A stretch of 64,000 bases of DNA from Prosopocoilus inquinatus (Eukaryota; Arthropoda; Insecta; Coleoptera; Lucanidae). Of the stretch, positions 1 through 9,830 are shown one piece after another. How positions within the stretch are numbered: the first letter of the stretch is position 1; each line of letters starts with the position of its first letter. Under the pieces are notes generated by a model. That model saw only the letters and a list, made by a program, of their open reading frames with translations. It had not been told where the DNA came from and searched no databases. The translations under genes were made by a program, and so were the position numbers. The stretch spans positions 124,001-188,000 of the forward strand of contig JAYKNF010000024.1 of assembly GCA_036172665.1 (NCBI GenBank), in the 5' to 3' direction.

Positions 1-43
1 CATCAGAGTTACTGGAGTCCATCGTAAAGTCAAATAACATGAT

Positions 44-92
44 AGATAAGTAAGGATCGATTAGATACATCACAGGAACAACGCTAATACGT
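44..92. other. Conserved core of the monomer (example copy)
   Basis: Monomer positions 44-92 run from AGATAAGTAAGG through GATCGATTAGATACATCAC to GGAACAACGCTAATACGTG. Reading down the array, this block changes far less than the segments on either side. Recurrent exceptions are few: GGATTGACTAG for GGATCGATTAG, AGAATCG for AGGATCG, TAATGCG for TAATACG, and GCCAATACG. Uneven conservation inside a satellite unit can reflect protein binding, nucleosome phasing or recombination tracts. The sequence does not say which. The same core recurs in all 429 copies. Confidence 0.7.
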
Positions 93-100
93 GTTGTTTC
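75..100. other. Imperfect dyad (potential hairpin) in each monomer, example copy
   Basis: The left arm GGAACAACGC (75-84) and right arm GTGTTGTTTC (91-100) can pair around the 6-base spacer TAATAC. Eight of ten pairs are Watson-Crick, including an uninterrupted run of six (AACAAC with GTTGTT). The other two are G-T, which would pair as G-U in a transcript. Monomers with GTTATTTC or GTTTTTTC in the right arm lose one or more pairs. The large GTTGTTTC class keeps the full dyad. It could form a small cruciform in DNA or a hairpin in satellite RNA; neither is demonstrated here. Confidence 0.6.
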
Positions 101-113
101 GTTCAAAACTATT
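97..113. other. Partial CENP-B-box-like 17-mer (example copy)
   Basis: TTTCGTTCAAAACTATT matches the first seven bases of the human CENP-B box (YTTCGTTGGAARCGGGA). Of the nine positions considered essential (TTCG, A, CGGG) it keeps six: TTCG, the A at position 10 and the C at 13. It lacks the GGG. The left half is present in most monomers, but is broken in TTTCATTC, TTTGGTTC and TATCGTTC variants. It is probably not a functional box by mammalian rules. Confidence 0.3.
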
Positions 114-1937
114 TCCAGCTCCTGCTGCGTCCGAGAACTTCGTATCTCACATCAGAGTTACTGGAGTTCGTTGAAACGTCAAATAACATAGTAGATAAGT
201 AAGGATCGATTAGATACATCACAGGAACAACGCTAATACGTGTTGTTTGGTTCAAAACTATTTCCAGCTTCTGCTGCGTCCGAAAACTTCGTATCTCAAA
301 TCAGAGTTACTGGAGTGCATCGTAACGTCAAATAACAAGATAGATGAGTAAGGATCGATTAGGTACATCACAGGAACAACGCTAATACGTGCTATTTCGT
401 TCAAAACTACTTCCAGCTCCTGCTGAGTCCGAGAACTTCTTATCTCACATCAGAGTTACTGGAGTCCATCGTAAAGTCAAATAACATGATAGATAAGTAT
501 GGATCGATTAGATACATCACAGGAACAACGCTAATACGTGTTGTTTCGTTCAAAACTATTTCCAGCTTCTGCTGCGTCCGAAAACTTCGTATCTCACATC
601 AGAGTTACTGGAGTCCATCGTAACGTCAAATAACAAGATAGATAAGTAAGGATCGATTAGATACATCACAGGAACAACGCTAATGCGTGTTATTTCGTTC
701 AAAACTATTTCCAGCTAATGCTGAGTCCGAGAACATCGTATCTCACATCAGAGTTACTGGAGTCCGTTGAAACGTCAAATAACATAGTAGATAAGTAAGA
801 ATCGATTAGATACATCACAGGAACAACGCTAATACGTGTCATTTCGTTCAAAACTACTTCCAGCTCCTGCTGAGTCCGAGAACTTCGTATCTCACATCAG
901 AGTTACTGGAGTCCATCGTAAAGTCAAATAACATGATAGATAAGTAAGGATCGATTAGATACATCACAGGAACAACGCTAATACGTGTTGTTTCGTTCAA
1001 AACTATTTCCAGCTTCTGCTGCGTCCGAAAACTTCGTATCTCACATCAGAGTTACTGGAGTCCATCGTAACGTCAAATAACAAGATAGATAAGTAAGGAT
1101 CGATTAGATACATCACAGGAACAACGCTAATGCGTGTTATTTCGTTCAAAATTATTTCCAGCTAATGCTGAGTCCGAGAATATCGTATCTCACATCAGAG
1201 TTACTGGAGTCCGTTGAGACGTCAAATAACATAGTAGATAAGTAAGGATCGATTAGATACATCACAGGAACAACGCTAATACGTGTTATTTCGTTCAAAA
1301 CTACTTCCAGCTCCTGCTGAGTCCGAGAACTTCGTATCTCACATCAGAGTTACTGGAGTCCATCGTAAAGACAACTAACATGATAGATAAGTAAGGATCG
1401 ATTAGATACATCACAGGAACAACGCTAATACGTGTTATTTCGTTCAAAACTATTTCCAGCTCCTGCTGAGTCCGAGAACCTCGTATCTCACATCAGAGTT
1501 ACTGGAGTCCGTTGAAACGTCAAATAACATAGTAGATAAGTAAGGATCGATTAGATACATCACAGGAACAACGCTAATGCGTGTTATTTCGTTCAAAACT
1601 ATTTCCAGCTAATGCTGAGTCCGAGAACATCGTATCTCACATCAGAGTTACTGGAGTCCGTTGAAACGTCAAATAACATAGTAGATAAGTAAGAATCGAT
1701 TAGATACATCACAGGAACAACGCTAATACGTGTTATTTCGTTCAAAACTACTTCCAGCTCCTGCTGAGTCCGAGAACTTCGTATCTCACATCAGAGTTAC
1801 TGGAGTCCATCCTAAAGTCAAATAACAAGATAGATAAGTAAGGATCGATTAGATACATCACAGGAACAACGCTAATACGTGTTATTTCATTCAAAACTAT
1901 TTCCAGCTCCTGCTGAGTCCGAGAACCTCGTATCTCA

Positions 1938-2084
1938 TATCAGAGTTACTGGAGTCCGTTGAAACGTCAAATAACAGCAGATAAGTAAGGATCGATTAGA
2001 TACAACACAGGAACAACGCTAATACGTGTTGTTTCGTTCAAAACTATTTCCAGCTTCTGCTGCGTCCGAAAACTTCCTATCTCA
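1938..2084. repeat. 147-bp monomer variant
   Basis: AATAACATAGTAG is shortened to AATAACAGCAG, losing two bases. The monomer begins TATCAG instead of CATCAG. The same variant recurs at 5661-5807 (identical), and with CAGTAG at 11768-11914 and 13405-13551. Confidence 0.9.
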
Positions 2085-2840
2085 CATCAGAGTTACTGGA
2101 GTGCATCGTAACGTCAAATAACGAGATAGATAAGTAAGGATCGATTAGATACATCACAGGAACAACGCTAATACGTGTTTTTTCGTTCAAAACTATTTCC
2201 AGGTCCTGCTGAGTCCGAGAACCTCGTATCTCACATCAGAGTTACTGGAGTGCATCGTAACGTCAAACAACATGATAGATAAGTAAGGATCGATTAGATA
2301 CATCACAGGAACAACGCTAATACGTGTTATTTCGTTTAAAACTATTTCCAGCTCCTGCTGAGTCCGAGAACCTCGTATCTCACATCAGAGTTACTGGAGT
2401 CCGTTGAAACGTCAAATAACATAGTAGATAAGTAAGGATCGATTAGATACATCACAGGAACAACGCTAATACGTGTCGTTTCGTTCAGAACTATTTCCAG
2501 CTCCTGCTGCGTAGGAGAACTTCTTATCTCACATCAGAGTTACTGGAGTCCATCGTAACTTCAAATAACATGATAGATAAGTAAGGATCGATTAGATACA
2601 TCACAGGAACAACGCCAATACGTGTTATTTCGTTCAAAACTATTTCCAGCTCCTGCTGAGTCCGAGAACTTCGTATCTCACATCAGAGTTACTGGAGTGC
2701 ATCGTAACGTCAAACAACATGATAGATAAGTAAGGATCGATTAGATACATCACAGGAACAACGCTAATACGTGTTATTTCGTTCAAAACTATTTCCAGCT
2801 CCTGCTGAGTCCGAGAACCTCGTATCTCACATCAGAGTTA

Positions 2841-3723
2841 CTAGAGTCCGTTGAAACGTCAAATAACATAGTAGATAAGCAAGGATCGATTAGATACATC
2901 ACAGGAACAACGCTAATACGTGTTGTTTCGTTCAGAACTATTTCCAGCTCCTGCTGCGTAGGAGAACTTCGTATCTCACATCAGAGTTACTGGAGTCCAT
3001 CGTAACTTCAAATAACATGATAGATAACTAAGGATCGATTAGATACATCACAAGAACAACGCTAATACGTGTTATTTCGTTCAAAACTATTTCCAGCTCC
3101 TGCTGAGTCCGAGAACTTCGTATCTCACATCAGAGTTACTGGAGTGCATCGTAACGTCAAACAACATGATAGATAAATAAGGATCGATTAGATACATCAC
3201 AGGAACAACGCTAATACGTGTTATTTCGTTCAAAACTATTTCCAGCTCCTGCTGAGTCCGAGAACCTCGTATCTCACATCAGAGTTACTGGGGTCCGTTG
3301 AAACGTCAAATAACATAGTAGATAAGTAAGGATCGATTAGATACATCACAGGAACAACGCTAATACGTGTTGTTTGGTTCAAAACTATTTCCAGCTTCTG
3401 CTGCGTCCGAAAACTTCGTATCTCAAATCAGAGTTACAGGAGTCCATCGTAACGTCAAATAACAAGATAGATAAGTAAGGATCGATTAGATACATCACAG
3501 GAACAACGCTAATACGTGTTGTTTCGTTCAAAACTATTTCCAGCTCCTGCTGCGTCCGAGAACTTCGTATCTCACATCAGAGTTACTGGAGTTCGTTGAA
3601 ACGTCAAATAACATAGTAGATAAGTAAGGATCGATTAGATACATCACAGGAACAACGCTAATACGTGTTTTTTCGTTCAAAACTATTTCCAGGTCCTGCT
3701 GAGTCCGAGAACCTCGTATCTCA
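2841..3723. repeat. Tail of block A, matched again at 8948-9830
   Basis: These six monomers follow copy 1 of block A. They are marked by ACTAGAGTCC, AGATAAGCAAGG, AGATAACTAAGG, CACAAGAACAACG, ACTGGGGTCCG and GTTGTTTGG. The same series reappears 6107 bp further on (41 monomers minus 4 bp of net 2-bp deletions, corrected for the single intervening one). There it is again followed by the start of block A. In copy 2 of block A this tail is displaced by inserted monomers. Confidence 0.85.
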
Positions 3724-6563
3724 CATCAGAGTTACTGGAGTCCATCGTAAAGTCAAATAACATGATAGATAAGTAAGGATCGATTAGATACATCACAGGA
3801 ACAACGCTAATACGTGTTGTTTCGTTCAAAACTATTTCCAGCTCCTGCTGCGTCCGAGAACTTCGTATCTCACATCAGAGTTACTGGAGTTCGTTGAAAC
3901 GTCAAATAACATAGTAGATAAGTAAGGATCGATTAGATACATCACAGGAACAACGCTAATACGTGTTGTTTGGTTCAAAACTATTTCCAGCTTCTGCTGC
4001 GTCCGAAAACTTCGTATCTCAAATCAGAGTTACTGGAGTGCATCGTAACGTCAAATAACAAGATAGATGAGTAAGGATCGATTAGGTACATCACAGGAAC
4101 AACGCTAATACGTGCTATTTCGTTCAAAACTACTTCCAGCTCCTGCTGAGTCCGAGAACTTCTTATCTCACATCAGAGTTACTGGAGTCCATCGTAAAGT
4201 CAAATAACATGATAGATAAGTATGGATCGATTAGATACATCACAGGAACAACGCTAATACGTGTTGTTTCGTTCAAAACTATTTCCAGCTTCTGCTGCGT
4301 CCGAAAACTTCGTATCTCACATCAGAGTTACTGGAGTCCATCGTAACGTCAAATAACAAGATAGATAAGTAAGGATCGATTAGATACATCACAGGAACAA
4401 CGCTAATGCGTGTTATTTCGTTCAAAACTATTTCCAGCTAATGCTGAGTCCGAGAACATCGTATCTCACATCAGAGTTACTGGAGTCCGTTGAAACGTCA
4501 AATAACATAGTAGATAAGTAAGAATCGATTAGATACATCACAGGAACAACGCTAATACGTGTCATTTCGTTCAAAACTACTTCCAGCTCCTGCTGAGTCC
4601 GAGAACTTCGTATCTCACATCAGAGTTACTGGAGTCCATCGTAAAGTCAAATAACATGATAGATAAGTAAGGATCGATTAGATACATCACAGGAACAACG
4701 CTAATACGTGTTGTTTCGTTCAAAACTATTTCCAGCTTCTGCTGCGTCCGAAAACTTCGTATCTCACATCAGAGTTACTGGAGTCCATCGTAACGTCAAA
4801 TAACAAGATAGATAAGTAAGGATCGATTAGATACATCACAGGAACAACGCTAATGCGTGTTATTTCGTTCAAAATTATTTCCAGCTAATGCTGAGTCCGA
4901 GAATATCGTATCTCACATCAGAGTTACTGGAGTCCGTTGAGACGTCAAATAACATAGTAGATAAGTAAGGATCGATTAGATACATCACAGGAACAACGCT
5001 AATACGTGTTATTTCGTTCAAAACTACTTCCAGCTCCTGCTGAGTCCGAGAACTTCGTATCTCACATCAGAGTTACTGGAGTCCATCGTAAAGACAACTA
5101 ACATGATAGATAAGTAAGGATCGATTAGATACATCACAGGAACAACGCTAATACGTGTTATTTCGTTCAAAACTATTTCCAGCTCCTGCTGAGTCCGAGA
5201 ACCTCGTATCTCACATCAGAGTTACTGGAGTCCGTTGAAACGTCAAATAACATAGTAGATAAGTAAGGATCGATTAGATACATCACAGGAACAACGCTAA
5301 TGCGTGTTATTTCGTTCAAAACTATTTCCAGCTAATGCTGAGTCCGAGAACATCGTATCTCACATCAGAGTTACTGGAGTCCGTTGAAACGTCAAATAAC
5401 ATAGTAGATAAGTAAGAATCGATTAGATACATCACAGGAACAACGCTAATACGTGTTATTTCGTTCAAAACTACTTCCAGCTCCTGCTGAGTCCGAGAAC
5501 TTCGTATCTCACATCAGAGTTACTGGAGTCCATCCTAAAGTCAAATAACAAGATAGATAAGTAAGGATCGATTAGATACATCACAGGAACAACGCTAATA
5601 CGTGTTATTTCATTCAAAACTATTTCCAGCTCCTGCTGAGTCCGAGAACCTCGTATCTCATATCAGAGTTACTGGAGTCCGTTGAAACGTCAAATAACAG
5701 CAGATAAGTAAGGATCGATTAGATACAACACAGGAACAACGCTAATACGTGTTGTTTCGTTCAAAACTATTTCCAGCTTCTGCTGCGTCCGAAAACTTCC
5801 TATCTCACATCAGAGTTACTGGAGTGCATCGTAACGTCAAATAACGAGATAGATAAGTAAGGATCGATTAGATACATCACAGGAACAACGCTAATACGTG
5901 TTTTTTCGTTCAAAACTATTTCCAGGTCCTGCTGAGTCCGAGAACCTCGTATCTCACATCAGAGTTACTGGAGTGCATCGTAACGTCAAACAACATGATA
6001 GATAAGTAAGGATCGATTAGATACATCACAGGAACAACGCTAATACGTGTTATTTCGTTTAAAACTATTTCCAGCTCCTGCTGAGTCCGAGAACCTCGTA
6101 TCTCACATCAGAGTTACTGGAGTCCGTTGAAACGTCAAATAACATAGTAGATAAGTAAGGATCGATTAGATACATCACAGGAACAACGCTAATACGTGTC
6201 GTTTCGTTCAGAACTATTTCCAGCTCCTGCTGCGTAGGAGAACTTCTTATCTCACATCAGAGTTACTGGAGTCCATCGTAACTTCAAATAACATGATAGA
6301 TAAGTAAGGATCGATTAGATACATCACAGGAACAACGCCAATACGTGTTATTTCGTTCAAAACTATTTCCAGCTCCTGCTGAGTCCGAGAACTTCGTATC
6401 TCACATCAGAGTTACTGGAGTGCATCGTAACGTCAAACAACATGATAGATAAGTAAGGATCGATTAGATACATCACAGGAACAACGCTAATACGTGTTAT
6501 TTCGTTCAAAACTATTTCCAGCTCCTGCTGAGTCCGAGAACCTCGTATCTCACATCAGAGTTA
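3724..6563. repeat. Higher-order block A, copy 2 (19 monomers)
   Basis: This is the near-identical partner of 1-2840. It carries the same 147-bp monomer (5661-5807) and every private variant checked. It breaks away from copy 1 inside a monomer at about 6563, where the sequence changes to AATGGGGTCCTTTGAAACG. Near identity over 2.8 kb, against several percent between neighbours, points to a recent duplication, or to recent conversion or an assembly artefact. Confidence 0.92.
5661..5807. repeat. 147-bp monomer variant (second copy)
   Basis: This is the same CAGCAG deletion form as 1938-2084, placed 3723 bp downstream. It confirms that the block was copied as a whole. Confidence 0.9.
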
Positions 6564-7700
6564 ATGGGGTCCTTTGAAACGTCAAATAACATAGTAGATA
6601 AGTAAGGATCGATTAGATACATCACAGGAACAACGCTAATACGTGTTGTTTCGTTCAAAACTATTTCCAGCTTCTGCTGCGTCCGAAAACTTCGTATCTC
6701 AAATCAGAGTTACAGGAGTCCATCGTAACGTCAAATAACAAGATCGATAAGTAAGGATCGATTAGATACATCACAGGAACAACGCTAATACGTGTTGTTT
6801 CCTTCAAAACAATTTCCAGCTCCTGCTGCGTCCGAGAACTTCGTATCTCACATCAGAGTTACTGGAGTCCGTTGAAACGTCAAATAACATAGTAGATAAG
6901 TAAGGATCGATTAGATACATCACAGGAACAACGCTAATACGTGTTGTTTCGTTCAAAACTATTTCCAGCTTCTGCTGCGTCCGAGAACTTCGTATCTCAC
7001 ATCAGAGTTACTGGAGTTCATCGTAAAGTCAAATAACATAGTAGATAAGTAAGGATCGATTAGATACATCACAGGAACAACGTTAATACGTGTTGTTTCG
7101 TTCAACACTATTTCCAGCATCTGCTGCGTCCGAGAACTTCGTATCTCACATCAGAGTTACTGGAGTGCATCGTAACGTCCTATAACATGATAGATAAGTA
7201 AGGATTGACTAGATACATCACAGGAACAACGCCAATACGTGTTATTTCGTTCAAAACTATTTCCAGCTCCTGCTGAGTCCGAGAACCTCGTATCTCACAT
7301 CAGAGTTACTAGAGTCCGTTGAAACGTCAAATAACATAGTAGATAAGCAAGGATCGATTAGATACATCACAGGAACAACGCTAATACGTGTTGTTTCGTT
7401 CAGAACTATTTCCAGCTCCTGCTGCGTAGGAGAACTTCGTATCTCACATCAGAGTTACTGGAGTCCATCGTAACTTCAAATAACATGATAGATAACTAAG
7501 GATCGATTAGATACATCACAAGAACAACGCTAATACGTGTTATTTCGTTCAAAACTATTTCCAGCTCCTGCTGAGTCCGAGAACTTCGTATCTCACATCA
7601 GAGTTACTGGAGTGCATCGTAATGTCAAACAACATGATAGATAAGTAAGGATCGATTAGATACATCACAGGAACAACGCTAATACGTGTTATTTCGTTCA
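6062..7700. repeat. 11-monomer (1639 bp) tandem duplication, copy 1
   Basis: This is repeated directly at 7701-9379, with an offset of 1639 bp (exactly 11 x 149). AATGGGGTCC at 6561 pairs with 8200; the monomers with CGTGTCGTTTCG, GCCAATACG and ACTAGAGTCC keep the same order. A few single-base differences are visible, for example CGTAATGTC at 7620 against CGTAACGTC at 9259. Boundaries are approximate because all monomers are related. Confidence 0.82.
6564..7308. repeat. Five-monomer (745 bp) insertion relative to block A copy 1
   Basis: The sequence that follows 2841 in copy 1 is found at about 7309 here, so 745 bp (exactly 5 x 149) separate the copies. The five monomers carry AATGGGGTCCTTTG, AAGATCGATAAG, GTTTCCTTCAAAACAATTTC, ACGTTAATACG with GTTCAACAC, and CGTCCTATAAC with GGATTGACTAG. 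The same series recurs at about 8200-8945 and 13858-14600. Confidence 0.82.
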
Positions 7701-9379
7701 AAACTATTTCCAGCTCCTGCTGAGTCCGAGAACCTCGTATCTCACATCAGAGTTACTGGAGTCCGTTGAAACGTCAAATAACATAGTAGATAAGTAAGGA
7801 TCGATTAGATACATCACAGGAACAACGCTAATACGTGTCGTTTCGTTCAGAACTATTTCCAGCTCCTGCTGCGTAGGAGAACTTCTTATCTCACATCAGA
7901 GTTACTGGAGTCCATCGTAACTTCAAATAACATGATAGATAAGTAAGGATCGATTAGATACATCACAGGAACAACGCCAATACGTGTTATTTCGTTCAAA
8001 ACTATTTCCAGCTCCTGCTGAGTCCGAGAACTTCGTATCTCACATCAGAGTTACTGGAGTGCATCGTAACGTCAAACAACATGATAGATAAGTAAGGATC
8101 GATTAGATACATCACAGGAACAACGCTAATACGTGTTATTTCGTTCAAAACTATTTCCAGCTCCTGCTGAGTCCGAGAACCTCGTATCTCACATCAGAGT
8201 TAATGGGGTCCTTTGAAACGTCAAATAACATAGTAGATAAGTAAGGATCGATTAGATACATCACAGGAACAACGCTAATACGTGTTGTTTCGTTCAAAAC
8301 TATTTCCAGCTTCTGCTGCGTCCGAAAACTTCGTATCTCAAATCAGAGTTACAGGAGTCCATCGTAACGTCAAATAACAAGATCGATAAGTAAGGATCGA
8401 TTAGATACATCACAGGAACAACGCTAATACGTGTTGTTTCCTTCAAAACAATTTCCAGCTCCTGCTGCGTCCGAGAACTTCGTATCTCACATCAGAGTTA
8501 CTGGAGTCCGTTGAAACGTCAAATAACATAGTAGATAAGTAAGGATCGATTAGATACATCACAGGAACAACGCTAATACGTGTTGTTTCGTTCAAAACTA
8601 TTTCCAGCTTCTGCTGCGTCCGAGAACTTCGTATCTCACATCAGAGTTACTGGAGTTCATCGTAAAGTCAAATAACATAGTAGATAAGTAAGGATCGATT
8701 AGATACATCACAGGAACAACGTTAATACGTGTTGTTTCGTTCAACACTATTTCCCGCATCTGCTGCGTCCGAGAACTTCGTATCTCACATCAGAGTTACT
8801 GGAGTGCATCGTAACGTCCTATAACATGATAGATAAGTAAGGATTGACTAGATACATCACAGGAACAACGCCAATACGTGTTATTTCGTTCAAAACTATT
8901 TCCAGCTCCTGCTGAGTCCGAGAACCTCGTATCTCACATCAGAGTTACTAGAGTCCGTTGAAACGTCAAATAACATAGTAGATAAGCAAGGATCGATTAG
9001 ATACATCACAGGAACAACGCTAATACGTGTTGTTTCGTTCAGAACTATTTCCAGCTCCTGCTGCGTAGGAGAACTTCGTATCTCACATCAGAGTTACTGG
9101 AGTCCATCGTAACTTCAAATAACATGATAGATAACTAAGGATCGATTAGATACATCACAAGAACAACGCTAATACGTGTTATTTCGTTCAAAACTATTTC
9201 CAGCTCCTGCTGAGTCCGAGAACTTCGTATCTCACATCAGAGTTACTGGAGTGCATCGTAACGTCAAACAACATGATAGATAAGTAAGGATCGATTAGAT
9301 ACATCACAGGAACAACGCTAATACGTGTTATTTCGTTCAAAACTATTTCCAGCTCCTGCTGAGTCCGAGAACCTCGTAT
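7701..9379. repeat. 11-monomer (1639 bp) tandem duplication, copy 2
   Basis: This is the second copy of the 6062-7700 segment, directly adjacent to it. It ends where ACTGGAGTCCG in the first copy is replaced by ACTGGGGTCCG, which is the tail of block A. Unequal exchange in register between sister arrays would give exactly this result; that mechanism is inferred. Confidence 0.8.
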
Positions 9380-9830
9380 CTCACATCAGAGTTACTGGGG
9401 TCCGTTGAAACGTCAAATAACATAGTAGATAAGTAAGGATCGATTAGATACATCACAGGAACAACGCTAATACGTGTTGTTTGGTTCAAAACTATTTCCA
9501 GCTTCTGCTGCGTCCGAAAACTTCGTATCTCAAATCAGAGTTACAGGAGTCCATCGTAACGTCAAATAACAAGATAGATAAGTAAGGATCGATTAGATAC
9601 ATCACAGGAACAACGCTAATACGTGTTGTTTCGTTCAAAACTATTTCCAGCTCCTGCTGCGTCCGAGAACTTCGTATCTCACATCAGAGTTACTGGAGTT
9701 CGTTGAAACGTCAAATAACATAGTAGATAAGTAAGGATCGATTAGATACATCACAGGAACAACGCTAATACGTGTTTTTTCGTTCAAAACTATTTCCAGG
9801 TCCTGCTGAGTCCGAGAACCTCGTATCTCA

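Larger units (their letters stand above)
1..149. repeat. Reference monomer (149 bp) used for numbering
   Basis: This is the first complete unit. In its numbering, 1-18 is a nearly invariant start, 19-43 is a variable zone, 44-92 is the conserved core (GATA-like site, GGATCGATTAG, ACATCACAGGAACAACG), and 94-145 is a second variable zone. Consensus composition is 59 G+C of 149 (about 40%). Eight CpG are present against about six expected from base counts. It contains GATC and ATCGAT once each at 55-61, so most copies would be cut once by enzymes reading those sites. It is identical to the monomer at 3724-3872, but differs from its neighbour at 150-298 at 10 positions. Confidence 0.95.
1..2840. 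repeat. Higher-order block A, copy 1 (19 monomers)
   Basis: This segment recurs at 3724-6563, offset by 3723 bp (25 monomers minus 2 bp). Comparing line by line I noticed no differences. Shared private variants include the GTTGTTTGG monomer, AGATAAGTATGG, the GCTATTTCG monomer, the AAAGACAACTAAC monomer, the 147-bp CAGCAG monomer and CGTAGGAGAAC. Adjacent monomers within the block differ by several percent, so the block was copied as a unit. After 2840 the two copies diverge: ACTAGAGTCC here, AATGGGGTCC in copy 2. Confidence 0.92.

Noticed and set aside
121..149. Hammerhead-ribozyme-like core: CTGCTGAGTCCGAGAAC on the + strand and CTGATGTGAGATACGAAG on the - strand
   Set aside because: Some satellites do carry hammerheads, so I checked. 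On the + strand the invariant A of CUGA is C, and no GGAC follows to close stem II before a GAAA. On the - strand the A of CUGANGA is U and GAAA reads GAAG. No stems I and III with a cleavage triplet could be placed. Both look coincidental.
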